A DNA stretch of 5,443 nt from Bacteroidota bacterium. GTDB lineage: Bacteria; Bacteroidota; Bacteroidia; Chitinophagales; Saprospiraceae. The position numbers and the translations under genes were made by a program. The notes beneath the pieces are model-generated. The model saw only the letters and a list, made by a program, of their open reading frames with translations, did not search any database and was not told the origin of the DNA. Below are positions 1 to 5,443 of this stretch, piece after piece (position 1 is the first letter of the stretch; each line of letters begins with the position of its first letter). The stretch is from contig JAJRQS010000114.1 in NCBI GenBank assembly GCA_024280135.1, positions 1 to 5,443 of the forward strand, read 5' to 3'.

Positions 1-462
1 GCAAAATTCATAGAAGTAGAAGGAGCTGTAGATGACAAAGATGCAGGTGGATATGCTGTCCAACAATCAGAAGAATACCTAAAACGTCAACGGGCTGAGG
101 TACAAAACAGGGCTTCAAAAGCTGACGTAGTTATTACAACAGCACAAGTAAGAGGCCGAAAAGCCCCTATTCTACTACCTGCTGAGACCGTAGCGAAGAT
201 GAAGCGTGGATCTGTTGTTGTGGACATTGCTGCCTCAACGGGAGGTAATTGTGCGCTTACGCAAAATGGCAAAACCATTGAAACGGATAATGGCGTATTC
301 ATCATTGGAGACTCTAATTTGCCTGCCACAATGCCACAAGATGCTAGTACTTTGATAAGTAATAACATCTACAACTTTTTAAAATACTTAATTAAAGACG
401 GAGCAGTCAATTTTGATTTAGAAGATGAGATTATATCTTCTGCTTGGATTACAAAAGACTAA
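1..462 (+). CDS. pntAA: NAD(P) transhydrogenase subunit alpha part 1 (PntAA), C-terminal part, 5' end outside window
   Basis: This is the C-terminal 153 residues of the soluble NAD(H)-binding domain I of proton-translocating transhydrogenase; the frame is open from base 1, so the start lies upstream. Relative to the roughly 380-residue family, some 230 residues are missing, including the RQD-loop region. What is visible matches domain I well: the mobile-loop segment DAGGYAVQQSEEYLKRQ (window residues 14-30), the strand VVITTAQVRGRKAPILL that resembles the TTALIPGKPAP segment of known PntA proteins, then VVVDIAASTGGNC and the IIGDSNLP segment. The protein ends shortly after domain I (SAWITKD) with no membrane helices, so alpha is split as in Rhodospirillum-type enzymes; the helices are on the next gene, 24 bases downstream. 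Domain I binds NADH and exchanges hydride with domain III of PntB on the cytoplasmic side. An internal ATG at 199 would cut through the fold and is not the start. Confidence 0.95.
   Translation, partial: AKFIEVEGAVDDKDAGGYAVQQSEEYLKRQRAEVQNRASKADVVITTAQVRGRKAPILLPAETVAKMKRGSVVVDIAASTGGNCALTQNGKTIETDNGVFIIGDSNLPATMPQDASTLISNNIYNFLKYLIKDGAVNFDLEDEIISSAWITKD
254..266 (+). repeat. copy 1 of the short repeat CGCTTACGCAAA, within pntAA
   Basis: CGCTTACGCAAAA lies inside the pntAA coding sequence, where it reads as part of the A-L-T-Q-N codons. Thirteen bases are identical to the copy at 464-476. Being coding, this copy may match by chance. Confidence 0.3.
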
Positions 463-463
463 A

Positions 464-476
464 CGCTTACGCAAAA
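464..476 (+). repeat. copy 2 of the short repeat CGCTTACGCAAA, between pntAA and pntAB
   Basis: CGCTTACGCAAAA starts one base after the pntAA stop codon and fills over half of the 24-base gap before pntAB. It is identical over 13 bases to the copy at 254-266 and, over 12 bases, to the reverse complement at 3103-3114. Confidence 0.3.
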
Positions 477-486
477 ATTAAAAATT

Positions 487-798
487 ATGGATACCATTTT
501 AACTTTTTTCAGTTCCAACATCCAGATGATTTACATCTTGTTGTTCACGGTGATCTTGGGATTTGAAATCATATCGAAAGTGCCCACCGTCTTACACACA
601 CCCTTGATGTCGGGCGCAAATGCCATCAGTGGTATTGTCATTATTGGAGCCATTATATTAATGCGACAAGCCCATTCAGATGACTATTTCACCTTGTCCT
701 TAGGCGCCATCGGAGTTGTATTGGGGATGATAAACGTGATAGGCGGATTTGCCGTTACCGATCGCATGTTGGAAATGTTTAAAAAGAAAAAGAAATAG
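487..798 (+). CDS. pntAB: NAD(P) transhydrogenase subunit alpha part 2 (PntAB), membrane subunit
   Basis: A 103-residue membrane protein supplying the alpha-side helices of the transhydrogenase proton channel. Three hydrophobic segments are visible by eye: about residues 13-30, 46-58 and 71-90. The signature GFEIISKVPTVLHTPLMSG (25-43) followed by ANAISGIVIIGAI is the highly conserved hairpin of this subunit. His37 in the LHTPLMSG motif corresponds to a histidine conserved across the family and implicated in proton passage in some members. The protein ends in a Lys-rich tail (KKKKK), encoded by an A/G-rich run at about 780-795, as expected for a cytoplasmic end under the positive-inside rule. 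It lies 24 bases after pntAA and 34 bases before pntB, so the three genes are almost certainly one operon. The leader before ATG 487 is A/T-rich without a Shine-Dalgarno sequence. Confidence 0.95.
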   Translation: MDTILTFFSSNIQMIYILLFTVILGFEIISKVPTVLHTPLMSGANAISGIVIIGAIILMRQAHSDDYFTLSLGAIGVVLGMINVIGGFAVTDRMLEMFKKKKK

Positions 799-832
799 GC
801 ATAAAGCTCCTTACAATCAAAAAGAAAAGAAG

Positions 833-2236
833 ATGATATTTGATACATTGATACAATTGGCCTATATGGTAGGTGCTTTATTCATCGTTTTAGGCATCCG
901 AAAACTAGGCTCACCTGACACCGCTAAAGGTGGTAATATTCAAGCAGGTATAGGCATGGGCATTGCCATCGTAGCTGCAATGATTGCTCCGATGGCACGG
1001 GGAGATAATAACTATGTTTGGATTTTGGGTGCAATGGTTGTCGGCGGACTGATTGGTTGGGTTTCTGCAAAGAAAGTAAAAATGACCGCTATGCCCCAGA
1101 TGGTTTCTATCTTTAATGGCCTAGGTGGAGCGACTGCTGTGGTTTTGGGCATGGTCGAATTAGAACACTACTATAATGGCTCTCCAATGAATGGAGGCCA
1201 GCTAGTGGTAACATTATTAGCGTTGATTATTGGTGGCGTATCTTTCACGGGGAGTATGTTGGCCTATTTAAAACTAGATGGAAAAGTCAAAGACAAACAT
1301 GTCACTTTTAATGGCCATAGTATTCTTAATATTATTTTACTTTTGGGCATGATTGGCGTAGCAGCTTATTTGTATATGCAAGGCCAACCTGGCGGAATGG
1401 GCTTAGCCGTATTAGTGATGATAGTGAGTATGATTTATGGGTTTTCTTTTGTGGCTCCGATTGGAGGAGCCGACATGCCCGTTGTAATTTCTTTATTAAA
1501 TTCGTTTACGGGATTGTCTGCTGCCGCTGCAGGATTGATATATGGCAGCTTGGTGATGATAGTCGGTGGTATTTTTGTCGGAGCTGCAGGAACTATCTTG
1601 ACCGTCTTGATGTGCAATGCGATGAACAGATCCTTGTTGAGTGTGGTTCTAGGCGGATTTGGAGGAGGTGCTGCTGCTGGCGCAAAGGCAGGTGTAGATG
1701 GGCAAATAGTCAAAGAAATTGGGTTAAATGACTTAGCCATACAATTGTATTATTCTGACTCTGTCATATTTGTTCCTGGGTATGGATTAGCCGTTGCACA
1801 AGCACAAAAAGTCTTAAAAGAATTGGATGATTTATTATCCGAAAATGGCGTGGATGTCAAGTATGCTATTCATCCCGTAGCGGGTCGAATGCCCGGCCAC
1901 ATGAATGTTCTTTTGGCGGAGGCAGATGTACCCTACCCAAAATTACTGGACTTAGAAGAAGCAAATGCAGGTTTTGGCAGCACAGATGTAGTTGTTATTG
2001 TCGGCGCAAATGATGTCGTAAACCCAGCCGCAAATGACGATCCATCTAGCCCCATTTATGGTATGCCGATCCTTGAAGTGCTTGACGCAAAAGCAACCAT
2101 TGTCATTAAAAGAAGTATGAGCCCTGGGTATGCTGGTATCCAAAACCCCTTGTTCTTCCATGATAAAAACAAAATGCTTTTTGGTGATGCGAAAGATGTG
2201 ATTGGAAAGATTGCTGGGGAGGTTAAAGGTTTATAA
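833..2236 (+). CDS. pntB: NAD(P) transhydrogenase subunit beta (PntB)
   Basis: A 467-residue protein, a normal length for PntB. Residues 1 to about 283 are membrane domain II, with eight to nine hydrophobic segments by eye (for example 6-22, 38-54, 61-78, 123-146, 164-182, 188-209, 239-260). Residues from about 290 on form the cytoplasmic NADP(H)-binding domain III, with GYGLAVAQAQ (316-325), VAGRMPGHMNVLLAEA (349-364), GANDVVNPAA (391-400) and KRSMSPGYAG (426-435), all typical of the NADPH site. With PntAA and PntAB it couples inward proton flow to hydride transfer from NADH to NADP+. I chose ATG 833 because MIFDTLIQLAYMVGALF matches the usual N-terminus; an in-frame ATG at 749 would add 28 charged residues read from inside pntAB. 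Position 95 (SIFNGLGG) is Asn where the E. coli enzyme has His91, a variant also known in other split-alpha enzymes. Confidence 0.95.
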   Translation: MIFDTLIQLAYMVGALFIVLGIRKLGSPDTAKGGNIQAGIGMGIAIVAAMIAPMARGDNNYVWILGAMVVGGLIGWVSAKKVKMTAMPQMVSIFNGLGGATAVVLGMVELEHYYNGSPMNGGQLVVTLLALIIGGVSFTGSMLAYLKLDGKVKDKHVTFNGHSILNIILLLGMIGVAAYLYMQGQPGGMGLAVLVMIVSMIYGFSFVAPIGGADMPVVISLLNSFTGLSAAAAGLIYGSLVMIVGGIFVGAAGTILTVLMCNAMNRSLLSVVLGGFGGGAAAGAKAGVDGQIVKEIGLNDLAIQLYYSDSVIFVPGYGLAVAQAQKVLKELDDLLSENGVDVKYAIHPVAGRMPGHMNVLLAEADVPYPKLLDLEEANAGFGSTDVVVIVGANDVVNPAANDDPSSPIYGMPILEVLDAKATIVIKRSMSPGYAGIQNPLFFHDKNKMLFGDAKDVIGKIAGEVKGL

Positions 2237-2241
2237 ATTCT

Positions 2242-2264
2242 TGCTAATTACGATTTAGCATTTT
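2242..2264 (+). terminator. weak AT-rich hairpin after pntB, possible terminator
   Basis: Six bases after the pntB stop, TGCTAA (2242-2247) pairs perfectly with TTAGCA (2255-2260) around a 7-base loop, followed by TTTT. The stem has only two G-C pairs and the T run is short, so termination would be inefficient at best. Its position at the end of the transhydrogenase operon is the main support. Confidence 0.35.
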
Positions 2265-2323
2265 AGCCATGACTACACGAATTGTTTCCCATCCATTAAA
2301 AGTTGTTCAATTTAACATCTCCA

Positions 2324-2848
2324 ATGAAAAGATAAAACTCGTACTTATCTTATTGTTACAATGCATGCTCACAGGTAGATAACCGAATCAACTTAATAAG
2401 TTATACGCGTCACATGGCTTAGGTCATTTTTTCAGCTTACTACATACTTTCACCAATGAAGTACAATACAACCCTTGATTGGGCAGAAATACCAAATGCA
2501 AAATGGTATTTATTAGAAGTCTCCACTACAAATAATTTTGCTAATCCTCAAAGCTTTGTGGTGGATAGTACTTCCTATGCTTATGCGATTTCTGAATTCG
2601 AAAAAAATTATTTTTGGCGCGTGACCGTTTATAGTGAACTTCCAAATTGTAGAGAATTTTTTGTTTCTACTACTTGGGCTTTTGCGATTGGTACTTTGGC
2701 AACAACTCCTATTCCCAATAACCAGCAATGGACGATCAGCCTCAATCCTGTTCGCTCTTCCATACATCTGCAAGCGAAAGTCAAACATGCTTTTGAAGCC
2801 CAAGCCTCCATAGTAAATTTACAAGGTCGCACTCTTTTTACTTTTTAA
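2324..2848 (+). pseudogene. decayed secreted protein: signal-peptide remnant, FN3-like domain and truncated T9SS sorting domain
   Basis: The clearest part is an open stretch from ATG 2456 (130 residues). Residues 1-79 resemble the fibronectin-III/Ig-like domains of Bacteroidota surface proteins: TLDWAEIPNAKWYLLEVSTT, then NYFWRVTVYS, then STTWAFAIGT. Residues 92-130 (ISLNPVRSSIHLQ, then IVNLQGRTLFTF) resemble the first half of a type IX secretion C-terminal sorting domain. The stop at 2846-2848 removes the expected last 35-45 residues, and none of the three downstream frames restores them. Upstream in the same frame are stops at 2420-2422 and 2333-2335. ATG 2324 begins a frame that would read as a signal peptide (MKKIKLVLILLL) if one A were added to the A run at 2327-2330. 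I infer a gene that lost its reading frame, a large internal piece and its 3' end. A short expressed protein from ATG 2456 is possible but would lack a secretion signal. The passenger function is unknown. Confidence 0.6.
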
Positions 2849-3003
2849 ATCACTTGTTCGGATAAAAAGCCGAGATTAAAGCTTATTACAGTTTTCAACT
2901 GGCTAGACACTACACCTGATCAAGTTCAATGGAACAAATCGCTGCAATTCATGCACAATTAGACCCCATTATCTTAATATCATCATTTTTTTAAGCTAAA
3001 AAC

Positions 3004-3019
3004 TGTGATGCGCATCACA
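3004..3019. promoter_or_regulatory. perfect CRP/FNR-family operator palindrome
   Basis: TGTGATGCGCATCACA is a perfect 16-base inverted repeat and fits the CRP-type consensus TGTGA-N6-TCACA at all ten defined positions. Sites of this form are bound by CRP and by several CRP/FNR-family regulators, including HcpR-like ones. It is centred at 3011.5, about 192 bases before the DUF1641 start and about 100 bases before the start site implied by the -7 element at 3099-3106. That is far for direct activation but within the range of distal class I sites. Which regulator binds cannot be told from this window. Confidence 0.6.
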
Positions 3020-3070
3020 CAACAAGGAAAAAACCGAATTTATACGCTAATTCTTCTTAAAAAGTTGTGA

Positions 3071-3106
3071 TTTGTTATGGCAATTCGATTATTATTAATA
3101 TCTTTG
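3071..3106 (+). promoter_or_regulatory. probable Bacteroidota-type promoter for the DUF1641-sqr unit
   Basis: TATCTTTG at 3099-3106 matches the TAnnTTTG -7 consensus of the Bacteroidota primary sigma factor exactly. A TTTG lies upstream at 3071-3074, but the spacing from its TTG to the -7 box is 24 bases, slightly longer than the usual 17-23, so the -33 assignment is weak. Transcription would start near 3110-3114 and leave an untranslated leader of about 90 bases before ATG 3204. No other exact TAnnTTTG was noticed in this intergenic region. Confidence 0.5.
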
Positions 3107-3114
3107 CGTAAGCG
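3103..3114 (-). repeat. copy 3 of the short repeat CGCTTACGCAAA (inverted), overlapping the -7 element
   Basis: TTTGCGTAAGCG is the exact reverse complement of the 12-base motif found at 254 and 464. It overlaps the last four bases of the TATCTTTG promoter element and extends to the likely transcription start. Confidence 0.3.
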
Positions 3115-3203
3115 AAACAAGGTATAAACGACCTTCAAGTTGCACAGTCAAACATAAATTTTGCTGGAATTTACTTTTCCCAAAGAAAAAACAAGTATTA
3201 AAC

Positions 3204-4202
3204 ATGGATACTCAAGCAAGTAAAGCATTAGAAGCTAGACTGAATGACGATCGTATCGTGCATGCGATGAATCGTATATTGGATAGGTTAGATGTAATAG
3301 AATCGACTTTAGACAAGATACACGAAGCGCCTGGTATGGTCAGCATGGTGGCTGACATGACGGATGATGCCGTGCGTACAGCTGCAGATAATGGCGTAGA
3401 TATAGATGAGCGTTTGCGGTCTGCACTCGCAATAGCCGAGAAACTAACCACTCCTTCCATGGTTGAAAAAATTGATCATGTTGTTTCTGCGGTGGATCAA
3501 CTCCCTGGAATTGTGAGTATGGTAGCTGACATGGCAGATGATGTGGTCAAAACTTCCTCAGAAAAAGGAGTTGACATTGACGAAAGGCTCAGAGGCGCTT
3601 TAGAGATAGCCGAAAAGCTAACGGCACCTGCCATGGTTAAACAAATCAATGCATTGACCGACATGGCTGCTCAAAGTTCAGGCATGGTAAGTATGGCTGT
3701 AGATATGGCCGATGGTGCCGTAGAAGCCGCTTCAAATCGGGGCATTGATATTAATGAGCGATTGAACTCTGCACTAGTCCTTGCGGAAAAATTAACAGCC
3801 CCCAAAGTAGTTGAACAAATGACTGGCATGCTGAGCATGATGGATCAAAGCACAGGCTTGATGGCTATGGCGGCAGATAGTTTTGATAATATTATGCAAG
3901 GAGCAATTGAAAAAGGAATAGATCCACAAGATTTTGCTGCACAACTATTTGGCGTAACGACTAAGCTCGCCAAATTGATGAGCACCGATGAAATGAAAGA
4001 GATGTTAGAGGGAGATATGTTTGATGTTAAGACGCTCAAAGTTATGAGTGCAGCTTCTTCTGCGTTAGCGGAAAGTACCAATACTCCACCAAAGAAGGTC
4101 GGCTTATTTGGTATGATGCGAGAAATGAGAAATTCAGATATGCAAAGAGCCCTAGGCTTTTTGAGTACTTTTGGCCGATTGTTTGGAAAAAAATTGGGCT
4201 AG
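3204..4202 (+). CDS. DUF1641-family protein with tandem 58-residue helical repeats, probable SQR-associated protein
   Basis: A 332-residue soluble, probably all-helical protein. Its C-terminal part (VGLFGMMREM at 299-308, DMQRALGFLSTFGRLFG at 312-328) is the signature end of DUF1641 (PF07849), and residues 10-41 (a DRIVHAMNRILDRLDVIE-type helix) resemble the family's N-terminal part. Between them are four consecutive 58-residue units starting at residues 43, 101, 159 and 217, the last one divergent; as far as I recall, typical family members are much shorter. No signal peptide or transmembrane helix is visible; the Gly/Phe/Lys-rich end could form an amphipathic membrane-touching helix. The protein has no Cys, Trp or Tyr and 29 Met. 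DUF1641 genes are known beside formate dehydrogenase and sulfide:quinone oxidoreductase genes, but no biochemical role is established. Here sqr follows after 37 bases, so the two are probably co-transcribed, and an accessory role in sulfide oxidation is an inference. ATG 3204 follows an A-rich leader (AAGAAAAAACAAG) and is the first start in frame. Confidence 0.85.
   Translation: MDTQASKALEARLNDDRIVHAMNRILDRLDVIESTLDKIHEAPGMVSMVADMTDDAVRTAADNGVDIDERLRSALAIAEKLTTPSMVEKIDHVVSAVDQLPGIVSMVADMADDVVKTSSEKGVDIDERLRGALEIAEKLTAPAMVKQINALTDMAAQSSGMVSMAVDMADGAVEAASNRGIDINERLNSALVLAEKLTAPKVVEQMTGMLSMMDQSTGLMAMAADSFDNIMQGAIEKGIDPQDFAAQLFGVTTKLAKLMSTDEMKEMLEGDMFDVKTLKVMSAASSALAESTNTPPKKVGLFGMMREMRNSDMQRALGFLSTFGRLFGKKLG
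3330..4025 (+). repeat. four tandem 174-base (58-codon) units inside the DUF1641 gene
   Basis: The units run 3330-3503, 3504-3677, 3678-3851 and 3852-4025. Each begins with a (P/S/T)G-(M/I/L) motif such as PGMVSMVADM, PGIVSMVADM or SGMVSMAVDM. The first three share a central GVDIDERL or GIDINERL motif and then AEKLT(T/A)P. Units 1 and 2 agree at about 35 of 58 residues by hand alignment. Unit 4 (TGLMAMAADS, then KGIDPQDF, then TKLAKLMSTDEM) is divergent and merges into the conserved C-terminal region of the family, so it may be the ancestral unit from which the others were copied. The exact 58-residue period without gaps points to in-frame duplication. Confidence 0.9.
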
Positions 4203-4239
4203 TATTTAATCACATAAAATTGACAAAAATAATTTAGTT

Positions 4240-5433
4240 ATGGCACATCATCAAGTAATCGTTGTAGGAGGAGGTACTGCTGGACTAGCAGTTGCAGCGC
4301 TTTTGAGAAATCAAGAGAACCCCTTAGAAGTCGCTATCATAGAGCCTAGCGAAAAGCATTACTACCAACCTATCTGGACGCTTGTCGGAGGGGGCGTATT
4401 TGACAAAAGTATTTCTGAAAAGGATGAAGCGGACTTCATTCCTGAGGGAGCTACTTGGATTAAAGAATATGTAGATTCATTTGATCCACTGAATAACTCT
4501 TTGACAACTAAGGATGGTCATTCTTTTACCTATGATTATCTAGTCGTAACTGCTGGTATTCAGATTAACTGGGACTTAATCCCAGGATTAAAGGAGAGTG
4601 TAGGCAAGCCTGGTACGGGTGTTTGTTCTAACTACAGTTTTGAGACTGTAGAATCTACTTGGGAAAATCTAAGAAACCTAAAGAAAGGTCGTGCTATTTT
4701 CACACAACCCAATACGCCCATTAAGTGTGGTGGCGCTCCGCAAAAAATCATGCACCTAAGTTGTCACTACCTACAAAAGCATGGTCGTAATAATGATGTA
4801 GAGGTTGTATTTGCATCTGCAGGAGGAGGCATGTTTGCTGTAAAGAAATACAAAGAGGCATTAGATAAGATTGTTGCTAGAAATAAAGTGAACACTAAAT
4901 TTGGACACAACCTAGTCTCAATTGATGCGGACAAAAAAGAAGCTACATTTGAAGTGCTTGCTACAGGAGATAGAATCTTATTGGAATATGACATGTTGCA
5001 TGTAACCCCACCAATGGGACCACCGGACTTTATTAAAAATAGTCCTTTGGCAGCCGATACGGGCTGGGTTAGCGTAGATAAATATACGACCCAACACACG
5101 AAATTTGCTAATGTATTTGCAATAGGTGATTGCTCAAACCTACCTACTTCTAAGACTGGAGCAGCCATCCGTAAGCAAGCTCCTACCCTAGTGGCTAATC
5201 TAAATGCTGCTATTCAAAACAAGCCTTTACCTGCTGCATATGACGGATATACATCTTGTCCATTAGTAACAGGGTATGGTCGTTTGATTTTGGCTGAATT
5301 TGATTATAACAAAGAGCCAATGGAGTCGTTCCCGTTTGACCAAAGTAAGGAACGTTACAGCATGTATGCTTTAAAAGCGTATGCTTTACCTAACTTATAT
5401 TGGCATGGTATGTTGAAAGGGCGTAAGTTCTAA
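4240..5433 (+). CDS. sqr: sulfide:quinone oxidoreductase, type II (human SQOR-like)
   Basis: A 397-residue FAD flavoprotein that oxidises sulfide to sulfane sulfur and reduces membrane quinone. The N-terminal dinucleotide fold has VVGGGTAGLAVA (8-19), an acidic strand end in IIEPSE (33-38), then HYYQPIWTLVGGG (40-52), a hallmark of the mitochondrial-type enzyme. The two redox cysteines are Cys163 in KCGGAPQK and Cys340 in GYTSCPLVTGY, equivalent to human Cys201 and Cys379 with nearly the same spacing. HVTPPMGPPD (254-263) and the second FAD motif IGDCSNLPTSKT (295-306) also match. FDQSKERYSMY (366-376) and LYWHGML lead to an abrupt end, shorter than human SQOR, which continues in a membrane-associating tail. 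An extra Cys129 (GVCSNYSFETV) lies near the place of the third cysteine of type I enzymes. The gene follows the DUF1641 gene after 37 bases with an A/T-rich leader, in a probable two-gene operon. The window ends 10 bases after the stop, so no terminator can be judged. Confidence 0.96.
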   Translation: MAHHQVIVVGGGTAGLAVAALLRNQENPLEVAIIEPSEKHYYQPIWTLVGGGVFDKSISEKDEADFIPEGATWIKEYVDSFDPLNNSLTTKDGHSFTYDYLVVTAGIQINWDLIPGLKESVGKPGTGVCSNYSFETVESTWENLRNLKKGRAIFTQPNTPIKCGGAPQKIMHLSCHYLQKHGRNNDVEVVFASAGGGMFAVKKYKEALDKIVARNKVNTKFGHNLVSIDADKKEATFEVLATGDRILLEYDMLHVTPPMGPPDFIKNSPLAADTGWVSVDKYTTQHTKFANVFAIGDCSNLPTSKTGAAIRKQAPTLVANLNAAIQNKPLPAAYDGYTSCPLVTGYGRLILAEFDYNKEPMESFPFDQSKERYSMYALKAYALPNLYWHGMLKGRKF

Positions 5434-5443
5434 AAACATAAAA

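Larger units (their letters stand above)
2849..3203. other. intergenic region upstream of the DUF1641-sqr unit
   Basis: No protein-coding stretch with recognisable features was seen on either strand in these 355 bases; the longest start-to-stop reading noticed is 21 codons (2929-2994), with no family resemblance. The first 150 bases are probably further debris of the secreted-protein gene or neutral spacer and contain a short dyad, CAGTTTTCAACTG (about 2889-2901), with no T run after it. The second half holds the CRP/FNR-type palindrome and the -7 element listed separately, so this is the likely control region of the downstream pair. Confidence 0.6.

Noticed and set aside
749..832. Upstream in-frame ATG at 749 as the start of pntB
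   Set aside because: The extra 28 residues are charged, are read out of frame from the end of pntAB and resemble no PntB; MIFDTLIQLAYMVGALF from ATG 833 matches the family N-terminus.
2889..2901. Dyad CAGTTTTCAACTG as a terminator
   Set aside because: A five-base stem with a three-base loop and no following T run is too weak to call.
2929..2994. 21-codon reading frame in the intergenic region
   Set aside because: Too short, with no recognisable motif, no clear ribosome binding site and no evidence of selection; expected by chance in AT-rich spacer DNA.
3065..3082. Second CRP-type site beginning TTGTGA
   Set aside because: Only the left half fits; the position of the right half (ATGGC in place of TCACA) does not match, so it is at most a half-site.
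4767..5168. 133-codon open frame on the minus strand
   Set aside because: It lies wholly inside sqr, whose protein is unmistakable; the antisense translation shows no family features. The other antisense frames (87-368, 1435-1740, 1952-2161, 2513-2803, 2629-2832, 3212-3460, 3845-4081) were dropped on the same grounds.
1..5443. CRISPR array, tRNA, rRNA or insertion sequence
   Set aside because: No regularly spaced direct repeats outside the DUF1641 coding repeats, no cloverleaf-like segment and no transposase-like reading frame with terminal inverted repeats were seen.

Overview
The window looks like a stretch of chromosome from a member of the Bacteroidota. The signs are a TAnnTTTG-type -7 promoter element (TATCTTTG at 3099-3106), A-rich gene leaders without a clear Shine-Dalgarno sequence, and the remains of a secreted protein whose tail resembles the C-terminal sorting domain of the type IX secretion system. 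I cannot place it below phylum with confidence. All supported genes lie on the + strand.

Region 1 (1-2236) is a three-gene proton-translocating NAD(P) transhydrogenase operon of the split-alpha type. It holds the C-terminal 153 residues of PntAA (cut by the window edge), the small membrane subunit PntAB, and PntB, which carries the rest of the membrane channel and the NADP(H)-binding domain. Together they use the proton gradient to move hydride from NADH to NADP+. A weak AT-rich hairpin follows the pntB stop.

Region 2 (2237-3203) holds no intact gene. About 2324-2848 is a decayed gene for a secreted protein: a frameshifted signal-peptide-like start, in-frame stops, a fibronectin-III-like domain and a T9SS sorting domain that breaks off halfway. 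The remaining 355 bases are a regulatory region with a perfect CRP/FNR-type palindrome (3004-3019) and a Bacteroidota-type -7 element.

Region 3 (3204-5433) is a two-gene unit with a 37-base gap. It pairs a DUF1641-family protein enlarged by tandem 58-residue repeats with a type II (human SQOR-like) sulfide:quinone oxidoreductase. SQR oxidises sulfide at the membrane and passes electrons to quinone. The DUF1641 protein has no known biochemical function, but its position suggests an accessory or partner role. This pair, its repeat architecture and the palindrome upstream are the most interesting parts of the window. The link between the transhydrogenase operon and the sulfide unit may be mere adjacency.
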